A stretch of DNA of 64,000 nt from Oceanococcus sp964629015 (GTDB taxonomy: Bacteria > Pseudomonadota > Gammaproteobacteria > Nevskiales > Oceanococcaceae): the NCBI GenBank assembly GCA_964629015.1, contig CAZVMN010000014.1, positions 8,406-72,405 on the forward strand. The letters are read 5' to 3'. Made by a program: the position numbers and the translations under genes. Shown in pieces: positions 51,045-59,464 of the stretch. Numbering within the stretch: position 1 is the stretch's first letter; every line of letters starts with the position of its first letter. Below the pieces are notes generated by a model. It ran no database searches, was not told the DNA's origin, and saw nothing but the letters and a program-made list of their open reading frames with translations.

Positions 51045-51662
51045 TTAAACGAGTCCAGCCGGCAGGTCGAGGAAATTGACCTCGCCGGTTTCCATATCGT
51101 ACTCCGCGCCGACAATCGCCAGCTGACCATCATTGATCAGGCTTTCAAGCACCTGAGATCCTGCTTTGAGCTGCTGCACCGAGGCACGCACATTGGCGCG
51201 CACAGCCGCACCCATGAGCTTGCTGTGGTCGTCCCAGGCACCACGTTCCATCAGTGGCTTCAAAGCTGGCTCAATCCGACCAACGATAGAGCGAAGATTG
51301 CGCGATGCCCCTTCAGACGGGGCCGTCATCTCGTTCAGCGTGGCCGTCACCGCACCGCAGGAACCGTGCCCCAGCACCACCACCAAAGGCGTGCCGAACT
51401 GCGTCGCAGCAAACTCAACGCTACCGATCTGGGTCGGCGCCACGATGTTGCCGGCAACCCGTATGACGAACAAATCACCCAGCCCCTGATCGAACACCAA
51501 CTCAGCGGGCACGCGCGAGTCCGAGCAACCGAGGATCACCGCGAACGGTGATTGTCCTGCGGACAACTCGCTGGGCAAGCGATCCGGCAGCTTGAGCAAA
51601 CGCTCAACGAAGCGCCGGTTACCGTGACGCAAGCGGTCAAGAGCTTCGGTGATCTGGGGCAT
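51045..51662 (-). CDS. Beta-class carbonic anhydrase
   Basis: A 205-residue zinc enzyme interconverting CO2 and bicarbonate. The zinc ligands are in ILGCSDSRVPAE near residue 45 (Cys, with the Asp-Arg dyad) and VVLGHGSCGAV near residue 98 (His and Cys). RVAGNIV completes the family pattern. Its ATG overlaps the TGA of the ProQ/FinO gene (TGATG), indicating a two-gene unit. A 10-base palindrome (CCGCTAGCGG) lies between its stop and the convergent oxidoreductase gene. Confidence 0.92.
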   Translation of the reverse strand: MPQITEALDRLRHGNRRFVERLLKLPDRLPSELSAGQSPFAVILGCSDSRVPAELVFDQGLGDLFVIRVAGNIVAPTQIGSVEFAATQFGTPLVVVLGHGSCGAVTATLNEMTAPSEGASRNLRSIVGRIEPALKPLMERGAWDDHSKLMGAAVRANVRASVQQLKAGSQVLESLINDGQLAIVGAEYDMETGEVNFLDLPAGLV

Positions 51663-52090
51663 CAGGTCGTAATCTTGGAAAGTTTTTTCAACCAGCGATC
51701 CGCGCGCTGATCTTGGGTCTTGCGCTCACGTACGCCTTTCATGCGTTCGCGAATCACGGCCACCTTCTCTTCAGCCGCCTTGGCGTCTTCGGCACTCACA
51801 GCGCCAACCGCCTCGCCTTGTAGATCGATCCGCGGCGCATCCGGCTGGATTGACAACTGGTAACCCAAAGCACCGGTGTACCAGCGCAAGGCACTGGTCA
51901 GCTGATAGCTCGCCAGCTGATTGCTGTCGTCAGCCAGGATGTCCTTGTGGATGCCAACCTTCAGCGGTTTGCGTGCCTTGGGGTCATCAAAAAAGGCTTT
52001 GGGATAACGGGAAATCAGCGCTGGAAGCCATTCCTCGCGGGCGCGGCGGCTACGTTGCTGGTTTTTTTTACGCGTTTGAGAATCGGGCAT
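51662..52090 (-). CDS. ProQ/FinO-domain RNA chaperone
   Basis: A 142-residue protein with a compact FinO-like domain (residues about 18-105): WLPALISRYPKAFF, PLKVGIHKDIL, and the segment LRWYTGALGYQLSI are typical of ProQ-type RNA-binding proteins that stabilise structured RNAs and sRNAs. The C-terminus is a basic helical tail (ERMKGVRERKTQDQRADRWLKK) and no Tudor-like domain is present, unlike E. coli ProQ. It is co-translated with the carbonic anhydrase downstream. Confidence 0.85.
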   Translation of the reverse strand: MPDSQTRKKNQQRSRRAREEWLPALISRYPKAFFDDPKARKPLKVGIHKDILADDSNQLASYQLTSALRWYTGALGYQLSIQPDAPRIDLQGEAVGAVSAEDAKAAEEKVAVIRERMKGVRERKTQDQRADRWLKKLSKITT

Positions 52091-52218
52091 GGCCTGAATC
52101 AGCCGAAGACAGAGGGCCGTAATACGGTCGTAAACCGGATTCTACCTTGGGATAGCGCAAGCGCGCTAACCGAATATCGGATGCCTATATCGCCACCCGC
52201 CGTGCAAAGCACCGGAAT

Positions 52219-52896
52219 TCAGGCTGTCGGGACGGGCTCCCCGTCCTCCAGGCGCAAGATGTACTCCTGAAACCCGCTCCGCAGCATCATGACGCGGTCG
52301 ATGCTGTAGCGAGGCAGGCAGCGCTCCAGTTCTTTGGGCGCCATGCGCGGCGACTCGCGCATCTGTTCGATTTTAGGACGGATTTCTACCGCCTCTCGAC
52401 CCGCCGGCGTGTAGCGACAGGGCTGTGCCGGCATCTCGGTGGAGGTGTACGCCATCAGCGCGTGCACCCGCGCTCCAGGGGCACACAGCGAGGCAACCTG
52501 ATCCATCAATAGGCTGATCAGATTGCGCGGCAGGTAATTCAGAAAATCCCAGCACAGCACAAGCGTGGGTCGATGAGCCGGGTTATGCGGAATCACACCC
52601 TGAATGCGACGCACCAGGTCTTCCGCCGTGGTGGCCTGCTTCAGACTGGCCCTGGCCTGCGGGAAATTGACGATGTCGACACGGCATTGCATGTCGTTGA
52701 ACAATTCAATTCCGGCTTTGCTGGGCGGTGCGAAATCCAACACAACACAGCGCCCGCCGGCCACTGTTCGCTCGATCAACTCGGCGAACAGCGGCAAACG
52801 TTCTGTGATTGGGGCTTCAACCGGCGCAGGCGGCTCGGGCCGCGCAGTCCGGCTGCCCCCGGAAAAAGGGAAGCGTCTCAGTCGGGCGCCTTGCAC
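52219..52896 (-). CDS. Methyltransferase-fold protein of unknown function, linked to bactofilin
   Basis: A 225-residue protein. VVLDFAPPSKAGIELFNDMQCRVDIVNF (in parts VVLDFAPP and RVDIVNF) looks like the first two strands of a class I methyltransferase fold, and LVLCWDFLNYLP near residue 115 fits strand 4, but the Gly-rich SAM loop is degenerate. It may be a non-catalytic relative. The start is GTG 52896; an ATG nearby is out of frame. It lies 14 bases after the bactofilin stop, so it shares the bactofilin transcript. Confidence 0.6.
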   Translation of the reverse strand: MQGARLRRFPFSGGSRTARPEPPAPVEAPITERLPLFAELIERTVAGGRCVVLDFAPPSKAGIELFNDMQCRVDIVNFPQARASLKQATTAEDLVRRIQGVIPHNPAHRPTLVLCWDFLNYLPRNLISLLMDQVASLCAPGARVHALMAYTSTEMPAQPCRYTPAGREAVEIRPKIEQMRESPRMAPKELERCLPRYSIDRVMMLRSGFQEYILRLEDGEPVPTA

Positions 52897-52910
52897 ATTG
52901 CTGATCCGAC

Positions 52911-53480
52911 TTATCTGGCAGCGGCGCTCGTTTCCGTTTTGTTTGCGTCTTTGTCGCTGTCGGCCTCTTTCGATGTCTCATCTTTACGCTCGACAGCGAC
53001 CGGACGCGGCGGCACAGCCACCGGTGACGACGGCTTCACTTCCGGCTTGGATGGCTGCAACAAATCACCAAACTTGGCCTGCACGGCTTCCTTGATGGCA
53101 TCCGGGTCCATTTCAACCGAACCGCGCAGATGCGCGCCGTCTTCCAAAGAAACTCGTGGCGCCATCACGGCACCTTGAATGCGGGCACTTTTCTTAATCG
53201 CGATGCGCTCGGCGGCGTAAATGTCGCCTTCAATCGTGCCATCAACCACCACAACATTCGCAAACGCGGTTCCGACGATACGGCCTTGTGAACCCACCGC
53301 CAGCTGGTTGCTCTTGAGTACGACCATGCCGGTAATCTTGCCCTCAATCAGCAAGTCTTCTTCGGCGTGCAGATCACCTTTGATATGGGTTTTCGGCCCA
53401 ATCGACGCGCCGTCTCGACGCATGGCCGTCTGCGAGGGTTGAGGATACGGGGTGGCTGCTTGGTTGTTTTCCGCTGACAT
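52911..53480 (-). CDS. Bactofilin (polymer-forming cytoskeletal protein)
   Basis: A 189-residue protein. The middle (about residues 25-130) is a right-handed beta-helix of short hydrophobic repeats: IKGDLHAEEDLLIEGKITG, VVVVDGTIEGDIYAAERI and RIQGAVMAPRVSLED (each shown in part) are the bactofilin core. The C-terminus is a Pro/Lys/Glu-rich disordered tail. Bactofilins form filaments at the inner membrane and guide cell-wall synthesis or polar localisation. No nearby LmdC-type peptidase is seen. Confidence 0.9.
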   Translation of the reverse strand: MSAENNQAATPYPQPSQTAMRRDGASIGPKTHIKGDLHAEEDLLIEGKITGMVVLKSNQLAVGSQGRIVGTAFANVVVVDGTIEGDIYAAERIAIKKSARIQGAVMAPRVSLEDGAHLRGSVEMDPDAIKEAVQAKFGDLLQPSKPEVKPSSPVAVPPRPVAVERKDETSKEADSDKDANKTETSAAAR

Positions 53481-53664
53481 ACGAACGTCCTGTTGCTAAT
53501 AAGGTCGGGAAGTCGAACGACATACTGTGCGCTTCCCCGACGCGAACATAAAGGGTCGGTGAGAAATTTCTGTGAAGAGCCAAAAAGTTCTCAGGCAGAC
53601 TGAGCATGCGACGCAAAGTTCGCCGTGGCAACCGGTATCATGAGTCCCTTTGCGGATTCATCGC

Positions 53665-54522
53665 ATGTCGCGCACCCAGCATTTTGTTCTGTGTTTTCGC
53701 TGCCCTGATAAACCCGGCATCATCGCCGCCGTGTCCTCGTTTCTGTTCGAGCAAGGCTGTGACATCCGGGACGCCGCGCAGTATGGCGACCCAGACACCT
53801 GCAACTTCTTTGTCCGCATCCAATTGGCCGCGCCGGCTGAACTGACCTGCACCGAGCTCGATGCACGCATCCAGCCTTTAGTGCAAAAGCAACAGCTGGA
53901 TTACACCCTGCACGATATGCAGCGCCGACTGCGCACGCTGATCGCCGTATCGCGCCAGGGCCATTGCCTCAACGACCTGCTGCACCGCTGGCACAGTGGC
54001 CTGCTACACACCGACATCGCTGGCGTCGTCTCCAACCACGAGGATTTTCGCCGCCTGACCGAATGGTACGGCCTGCCTTTCCACCATCTGCCCATTGGCG
54101 AGGATGGCAAAGCGGCGCAAGAACAACGTCTGCTTGATCTTATCGAGAAAGAAAACGTCGAACTGCTGGTGCTGGCGCGCTACATGCAGGTCCTATCCGA
54201 AGACCTGTGCGCAAAGCTTCAAGGCGCCTGCATCAACATTCACCACTCGTTCCTGCCCAGCTTCAAAGGCGCCAAGCCCTATCACCGCGCCCACGAACGT
54301 GGCGTCAAACTGATCGGCGCCACCGCGCACTTCGTTACACCGGACCTGGATGAAGGCCCGATCATTGAGCAGGACGTCGTGCGCGTGAATCACACCCACT
54401 CCGCCGAAGACATGGTCAACATGGGCCGCGAGGTGGAAGCCCGCGTGCTGGCCAACGCGGTCGGCTGGTACGTGGAGCATCGCATTATGCCCAATGGGCA
54501 GAAGACGATTGTGTTTCCCTAG
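53665..54522 (+). CDS. purU: Formyltetrahydrofolate deformylase PurU
   Basis: A 285-residue enzyme that hydrolyses 10-formyl-THF to THF and formate, feeding PurT and balancing one-carbon pools. The N-terminal ACT domain has CFRCPDKPGIIAAVSSFLFEQ at residues 10-30. The C-terminal formyltransferase-like domain has INIHHSFLPSFKGAKPYH near residue 190 and VTPDLDEGPIIEQD near residue 230, which supply the catalytic Asn/His/Asp. ATG 53665 is used; an ATG at 53650 is also in frame. Not related to the formyltransferase at 37345. Confidence 0.93.
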   Translation: MSRTQHFVLCFRCPDKPGIIAAVSSFLFEQGCDIRDAAQYGDPDTCNFFVRIQLAAPAELTCTELDARIQPLVQKQQLDYTLHDMQRRLRTLIAVSRQGHCLNDLLHRWHSGLLHTDIAGVVSNHEDFRRLTEWYGLPFHHLPIGEDGKAAQEQRLLDLIEKENVELLVLARYMQVLSEDLCAKLQGACINIHHSFLPSFKGAKPYHRAHERGVKLIGATAHFVTPDLDEGPIIEQDVVRVNHTHSAEDMVNMGREVEARVLANAVGWYVEHRIMPNGQKTIVFP

Positions 54523-54606
54523 CGCATATATTGGCGCTGGCCACACGCTCGTACTGGAAACTTCTTCCGAGCGTGTTTGCCACTATCAAACAAAAAAGAC
54601 GCGCAA

Positions 54607-55035
54607 TCAGGTGAAATTCAAGTAATAGCTCAGTGCGCTGCTATGCCTGCTGCGAAGACGCCACCCCGCCAATACGCTGTGAGAGAAACGCCAATATTCT
54701 TGACGAACAGGCTGCTCCGGCAAGCTGAAGCGCACCTGCACGATAGTCTTCTCTGAGCTACCAAAGGACAACAGCGGCTTACTGACCTTGGTCGAAAGCA
54801 CGACGATCGCATTGCGATCCGCCAGATCGACCAAACGCTGCATATCTTGTTCGCTGTACGCGCCGTTATGCGTTTCCAGGGCTTCTCCAAGCTGTCCACC
54901 CAGATCATTGACCAGTTCGGCTTTGACCGCTGCACGCAGCTCCGGGTCCTCACTATTGCCAAGTGTCATCAAGCGATAACCGACGAACACCACAGCGATC
55001 GCTATAGCAGCCCAACCATGAATTTTTGTCGTCAA
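54607..55035 (-). CDS. Small membrane-anchored protein of unknown function
   Basis: A 142-residue protein with one N-terminal hydrophobic anchor (IHGWAAIAIAVVFVGYRLM) and a mostly polar periplasmic part. EALETHNGAYSEQDMQRLVDLADRNAIVV is helical by pattern. I recognise no family. A short inverted repeat at about 54545-54575 (ACACGCTCG / CGAGCGTGT) lies downstream of it and downstream of purU but lacks a convincing T-run on the plus strand. Confidence 0.55.
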   Translation of the reverse strand: MTTKIHGWAAIAIAVVFVGYRLMTLGNSEDPELRAAVKAELVNDLGGQLGEALETHNGAYSEQDMQRLVDLADRNAIVVLSTKVSKPLLSFGSSEKTIVQVRFSLPEQPVRQEYWRFSHSVLAGWRLRSRHSSALSYYLNFT

Positions 55036-55099
55036 ATTATCCCCCCGCTCTCACAAGCCATACCAAAGCAACGGATTTCCGCTCCAATTGCGCCCACGA

Positions 55100-57202
55100 T
55101 CAGGATGCAGAAACGCCGGGCTTAGAAGCGGCCATTCGCGCCGGAATGCGGCGCAACCCTATTACGGCAAGGACAAGCATCCACCAGTCGAACGAACCCG
55201 ACCCGGTATCTTCGGCCTCACTCGGCGTTGACGTGGGCGACGGTGAGCTTGTTGGCGGAGTGACGTCAGGCGTCACTGCGGGTGACACCGTCGGTGTCGC
55301 AGTCGGAGTTGGCGTCACACTCGGCTCTGGACTCGCTGTTGGTGTAGGACTCGATGTGGGCGAAGGCGTTGGAACCGTTGTCGGAACTGGGGTCGGTGTG
55401 GACGTGGCCGTTGGCGACGGTGTTGGCGTTGGCGTTGGCGTTGGCGTTGGCGTTGGCGTTGCAGAGGGTTCTGGAGACGGTTCGATGGTTGGGCTTGGCG
55501 TCGGCGGGGCTGTCGCCCCCGGTGTCGAGGCGTACTCGAAAGCACCAATATCACACCGAAACCCTGCCCCGTCGCTGTCGGGACGCGGAGCGCCACGCTG
55601 ATCCTCACCATTGACCATTGTCGGGTCTGAGCAAATCGTGCTGTCAGCCGCATCGATCGCCTTGCTCTCTGCCAATAGCGCGAGTGTTGGCGTACGTCCG
55701 CCATTCAACTCCAACGACGAGGCGAAGTTGGCAGGCGTGGCTTGCTGATCCACGAACTCGCTGACAGATCCCGCCGACGCGATACATGAGCCATCACTGT
55801 CCAGATTCATCCCGCTGACATAGATTTCGGGATGTGTCACATAGCCAAAGCCTGACACGCCGCAATTCGCATCCCCACCCTCACCGTCGGCGATACCATC
55901 GCTGTTAGGTGTTACGACCCACGCTTCTGCGATGATTGAGTTTGCGATATGCACGACACCGCCATCCGCAGCAACATTGATACCGCGCACCGGATAATCC
56001 CATTCATCGCTATTTTCATCTCGGTCAAACTGGACAGAGGTGTTCCGAGCGACTGTGGAGTTGATCAGTGAAATGCTCGGCTTTGGACTAGACGATAAAG
56101 ACGGATCAATCGCCAAAACGCCCGCCCCACCGAAATCCGCTACGCCGTCGAAGTAACCATAATTTCGAACAATTGTGGAGTTTACGATTTGGACCGCCCC
56201 GCCCACCCATTCACCACTTTCAGAAAGCAGATATGGACGACTGACGATAAACGCGTTGTAGGCACGATTTTTTATGAACGCACTATTCCGAATCGTCAAA
56301 TCCGCTCCCACACTGACAATACCGCCATATCCATCTTCAATCGAAGATTCGACAAACGCTAAAGAGGCACTAGGCCCAACAACGTGAATCGAACTCTGGC
56401 CGCTGACACTCTCAGTAATCTTCGAGAGCACAACTGTCGCATTCACGGGATGGCCATAACGAGATTCCAAATACAACGTGCTGCCCGCTGCAGCATCGCT
56501 TTGATCATCCCAATGGTAGTAAAAGGATGTATCAGCAATATCCACCGTGGCACCGCGGTCCAGCGTGTCTAAAACCGCAATTGCACCACCAAAACGAGCT
56601 ATGGCACCGGCGCGTGGAGGCGGGACTCCTAAAGGGCTGCACAAATCAGAATCTAAAATTCCGAAGCGTGAATCTTGGATGTCCAAATCACCCGAGGTGT
56701 AGATACTTCCCCCTGCGCCTTGCGCTCCGCTTCCGTGCATCGTGACACGTTCAAGCGCGAGCTTACCGAGATTCAATATCGCACCACCATTGTCCTGATC
56801 AACAAACGTTTCGGCATCATGGTCGGTCGCGTAAAAATACTTGATGGCGATGTCTCGAAGCTTGACCTCAACATTCGATGGGATCATGAACAATCGGTAC
56901 CCGTCTACGAAACATCGACCAGAATCCGGCTCCCCTTGTAACGAAATTTGCTCGCCGTTGCCAGCCTGATTGCTACCATCAATTTCAATATCCGAATCAA
57001 GCACAATCTCTTGATTCACAATAATAATATTGTCCGACTGATCGCAGGCGAAATTGACCACGCCGTCGTAATCCTCACCACCAGGCATAACCTTAAGAAG
57101 TGCCGCCTCGGTGCATGGGGACTCAACCGTAGCGCCTTGGGCCGTCGTCGACACCCAGAAGAAAAAAAGTGCCCAAAACCGCACAAAAAAACGAACTCGC
57201 AT
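55100..57202 (-). CDS. Large secreted beta-helix protein with TP-rich linker and GlyGly-CTERM-like tail
   Basis: A 700-residue exported protein. The signal peptide (residues 1-24) ends TTAQGA. Repeated short strands (VTMHGSGAQGAGGSIYTSG, AIARFGGAIAVLD, LTIRNSAFIKNRAYNAF) indicate a right-handed parallel beta-helix. A choice-of-anchor-like domain (LNGGRTPTLALL, AIDAADSTICSD, CDIGAFEYAS) ends near residue 555. A Thr/Pro linker of about 110 residues follows, partly encoded by the GTTGGC repeat. The tail has GSGSFDWW, a hydrophobic stretch, then GLRR, like the protease at 4589. ATG 57202 is chosen because the signal peptide starts there. Confidence 0.75.
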   Translation of the reverse strand: MRVRFFVRFWALFFFWVSTTAQGATVESPCTEAALLKVMPGGEDYDGVVNFACDQSDNIIIVNQEIVLDSDIEIDGSNQAGNGEQISLQGEPDSGRCFVDGYRLFMIPSNVEVKLRDIAIKYFYATDHDAETFVDQDNGGAILNLGKLALERVTMHGSGAQGAGGSIYTSGDLDIQDSRFGILDSDLCSPLGVPPPRAGAIARFGGAIAVLDTLDRGATVDIADTSFYYHWDDQSDAAAGSTLYLESRYGHPVNATVVLSKITESVSGQSSIHVVGPSASLAFVESSIEDGYGGIVSVGADLTIRNSAFIKNRAYNAFIVSRPYLLSESGEWVGGAVQIVNSTIVRNYGYFDGVADFGGAGVLAIDPSLSSSPKPSISLINSTVARNTSVQFDRDENSDEWDYPVRGINVAADGGVVHIANSIIAEAWVVTPNSDGIADGEGGDANCGVSGFGYVTHPEIYVSGMNLDSDGSCIASAGSVSEFVDQQATPANFASSLELNGGRTPTLALLAESKAIDAADSTICSDPTMVNGEDQRGAPRPDSDGAGFRCDIGAFEYASTPGATAPPTPSPTIEPSPEPSATPTPTPTPTPTPTPSPTATSTPTPVPTTVPTPSPTSSPTPTASPEPSVTPTPTATPTVSPAVTPDVTPPTSSPSPTSTPSEAEDTGSGSFDWWMLVLAVIGLRRIPARMAASKPGVSAS
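55422..55460 (+). repeat. Tandem hexanucleotide repeat GTTGGC (six and a half copies)
   Basis: Six perfect GTTGGC units plus GTT. On the minus strand it encodes Thr-Pro steps in the linker of the secreted beta-helix protein. Because the unit is six bases, copy-number change alters linker length by two residues per unit without a frameshift. Confidence 0.9.
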
Positions 57203-57487
57203 ATATCCCCCAATAAACGCGCGTGAATTTTGATATTCGGCGAAACAAACCCCAACGCGCGAGAGCCCCGCTTGAATTATTAATTCAACAATAGCGAAAT
57301 TCACGGAACAACGCGAAAAGCCACGCTTTGATTACGGCTTCGCGCTTACCAAGGCAAACCCGAAGCGCTGACAAAACCGCCGCCCTTGGGTTTAATGCAG
57401 TAGACATCCAATCCGGCGCCTCTCAGCCACTGACCGGACGTGACCGGACCACCAAAGCAAGCGATAGGGAATACGAGCGTAGAGAGA

Positions 57488-57563
57488 TGGTGGCCAAGGG
57501 CGGAATCGAACCACCGACACGCGGATTTTCAATCCGCTGCTCTACCAACTGAGCTACTTGGCC
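57488..57563 (-). tRNA. tRNA-Phe (anticodon GAA)
   Basis: 76 bases with acceptor stem GGCCAAG / CTTGGCC, D-arm GCTCAGTTGGTAGAGC, anticodon stem-loop GCGGATTGAAAATCCGC with GAA, T-arm CGGTGGTTCGATTCCGCC in part, and an encoded CCA. It follows yggX on the same strand. Confidence 0.97.
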
Positions 57564-57625
57564 AATCTTGAAGCTTATTCTTCGCACCCACTGCATTGCG
57601 CAGAGGCTTTAGGCGAAGGGCGCGT

Positions 57626-57654
57626 ATTAAACCGCTAGTGCGGCGGCGCGTCAA
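57626..57654 (-). promoter_or_regulatory. Sigma-70 promoter of tRNA-Phe
   Basis: Minus-strand TTGACG (57654-57649) and TTTAAT (57631-57626) with exactly 17 bases between. A GC-rich discriminator (ACGCGCC) follows. It lies in the 109-base gap between yggX and the tRNA, so the tRNA has its own promoter in addition to any read-through from mutY-yggX. Confidence 0.75.
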
Positions 57655-57672
57655 GCGTAACGCGCGCCGGGC

Positions 57673-57945
57673 TTACTCGGCGGGCGGCGTGTAACTGGTT
57701 TGTGCGAGCTCACCGCCACCGAAGAAATATTTTTCCATCTCTTCGGCGAGGAAGCTGCGCGCCTTGGGATCAGCCAACACCAGGCGGTATTCATTGATCA
57801 AGCGGGTTTGGTGGGCCAGCCACTCCTGCCAGGCGGCCCGGGAGACTTGCTCGAAAATGCGCTGCCCCAGATCACCCGGATATGGCGGCCGATCCAGGCC
57901 TTCAGAAGTGATACCCAGTTTGATGCATTTCACGAGGCGGCTCAT
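57673..57945 (-). CDS. yggX: Probable Fe(2+)-trafficking protein YggX
   Basis: A 90-residue cytoplasmic protein that protects iron-sulfur proteins from oxidative damage. VKCIKLGITSEGLDRPPYPGDLGQRIFEQVS at residues 5-35 (RPPYPGDLG is the hallmark) and EKYFFGGG near residue 70 match the family over full length. It overlaps mutY by four bases (ATGA). MutY carries an iron-sulfur cluster, and the mutY-yggX pairing is conserved in gammaproteobacteria. Confidence 0.95.
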   Translation of the reverse strand: MSRLVKCIKLGITSEGLDRPPYPGDLGQRIFEQVSRAAWQEWLAHQTRLINEYRLVLADPKARSFLAEEMEKYFFGGGELAQTSYTPPAE

Positions 57946-58955
57946 GCGCAGTATGTCTCTATCAGTCGTCGAACGGGTTGCGGCAAGCCCAAGGCCAGCG
58001 CCTGCTCCACAGTATGCCAGTCTCGGTCTTCGCCCTCAGCCAGTTGGTTCGACAGCAGCTGGCCACCAACCGGTTCCAGCCACAGCGAGAAGTGGCTGAA
58101 TTCGTGGCGTAGCGCTGGCCCCAGGCTGTCGATCTGGGTCACGCTCGCGGCGTGCACGCTGTGCTCGGGCAAAGACCACAAGCCTCCCCAGATGCCGCTG
58201 GGAGGGCGTCGATGCAACAACACGCGCCCTTCGGCATCGCGAATGATCAAAAACTTCTCTTGTTTGACGGGCCGCTGCCTGCGCGGCTTGGACGCCGGGA
58301 TAACAGATACCAAATCTTGCGCGCGAGCGGCGCAATCCGCATCCACCGGACATAGCTCACAACGCGGTTTTTTGCGCACGCAGACGGTCGCACCGAGATC
58401 CATCATGGCCTGGGCGTAATCGGCCTGACGCGCGCGGGGTAGTCGGGACTCCGCTTCCGCCCATAGGCGCTTGAGCACGGCGGTCTGCCCGGGCCAACCT
58501 TCAATCGCGGCATGACGCGCCAGAACGCGTTTTACATTGCCATCGAGAATCGCCGCGCGCTGCCCGAAAGCTTGTGCAGCAATGGCGCCCGCAGTGGAGC
58601 GCCCAATACCCGGCAAGCTCTGCAATGTCTCTACGTCCTGCGGAAACTGCCCATCGAAGTCATCGACCACCATCTTGGCGGCGCGATGCAGGTTACGAGC
58701 GCGGGCGTAATAGCCCAAGCCAGACCACAACCCCATAAGTTCGTCGGACTCGCAATTGGCCAGCGCCCGCACATCCGGCAAGCGCGCCATGAACGTCTGG
58801 AAGTAAGGAATCACAGCGGCAACCGTGGTTTGCTGCAACATGATCTCCGAGACCCACACGCGATACGGCGTCCGCGGGCTCTGCCACGGCAGGTCATGCC
58901 GGCCATGCACATCGAACCAAGCCAGCACGCGTTCAGACCAGCGCTCAGCGCTCAT
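57942..58955 (-). CDS. mutY: A/G-specific adenine glycosylase MutY
   Basis: A 337-residue DNA-repair enzyme that removes adenine mispaired with 8-oxoguanine. The N-terminal catalytic domain has SEIMLQQTTVAAVIPYF (Glu catalytic), LPGIGRSTAGAI (helix-hairpin-helix) and CVRKKPRCELCPVDADC, the 4Fe-4S loop. The C-terminal Nudix-like domain (about residues 220-337) recognises 8-oxoG. ATG 58955 is chosen; the frame is open to 59030 but that overlaps the upstream SRPBCC gene extensively. With ATG 58955 the overlap is 11 bases. Confidence 0.94.
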   Translation of the reverse strand: MSAERWSERVLAWFDVHGRHDLPWQSPRTPYRVWVSEIMLQQTTVAAVIPYFQTFMARLPDVRALANCESDELMGLWSGLGYYARARNLHRAAKMVVDDFDGQFPQDVETLQSLPGIGRSTAGAIAAQAFGQRAAILDGNVKRVLARHAAIEGWPGQTAVLKRLWAEAESRLPRARQADYAQAMMDLGATVCVRKKPRCELCPVDADCAARAQDLVSVIPASKPRRQRPVKQEKFLIIRDAEGRVLLHRRPPSGIWGGLWSLPEHSVHAASVTQIDSLGPALRHEFSHFSLWLEPVGGQLLSNQLAEGEDRDWHTVEQALALGLPQPVRRLIETYCA

Positions 58956-59445
58956 TGGCCAATCGCTCGATGCCCTCAGCGGTGTGAACTGCCTCGCTGG
59001 CGAGTTTTTTCTCAATGAGCCACGGCCCAATCACCGGCGGCACCCAGAAGTCCGGTTCGACCACGGCTTCGAAAATGAGGCGCGCTTCATCGCCCTCGTC
59101 CCAGATACGCCACGACGCCCGACCGAATTTGAGATTGCTCAGTTCGGGAATGACCTCCGCACGCAAGTGCTGCGGCGGATCCTTGATCATGTCCTGAACC
59201 TGATCGAATACCCGGCAAATACCGATTACGCATACCCGCACTTGCGTGTGGACACGCTGGGCCGGAGCCTGAGCCCCGGCGATCGGCTCCGCACGAACAA
59301 TCGCCGGATTGATTTCGGCAAGACGCGCGTAATCGGTGAACACCGCATAGGCCTTGTCTGCCGGAGCCTGCATGACGGCATGCATCACCACCTGGTATCG
59401 CTTGCCCACATGCGTCACCTCGAGATGCTCGAGACGTGATGCCAT
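58945..59445 (-). CDS. SRPBCC-family protein (START/polyketide-cyclase-like)
   Basis: A 166-residue single-domain protein of the helix-grip fold. QVVMHAVMQAPADKAYAVFTDYARLAEINP at residues 18-47 (in part APADKAYAVFTDY) is the typical N-terminal strand-helix, and a long C-terminal helix (PWLIEKKLASEAVHTAEGIERLA) closes the fold. This resembles RatA/CoqJ-type lipid-binding proteins, but the ligand is unknown. It is first in the gene order before mutY and may share its transcript. Confidence 0.7.
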   Translation of the reverse strand: MASRLEHLEVTHVGKRYQVVMHAVMQAPADKAYAVFTDYARLAEINPAIVRAEPIAGAQAPAQRVHTQVRVCVIGICRVFDQVQDMIKDPPQHLRAEVIPELSNLKFGRASWRIWDEGDEARLIFEAVVEPDFWVPPVIGPWLIEKKLASEAVHTAEGIERLANER

Positions 59446-59464
59446 ATTGTCGGATGTCTCAGTC

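Noticed and set aside
54540..54600. Terminator after purU
   Set aside because: The inverted repeat ACACGCTCG / CGAGCGTGT has a long loop and no T-run in the plus direction.
55026..55601. Plus-strand frame rich in Val-Gly repeats
   Set aside because: It is the antisense reading of the Thr-Pro linker repeat of the secreted beta-helix protein.
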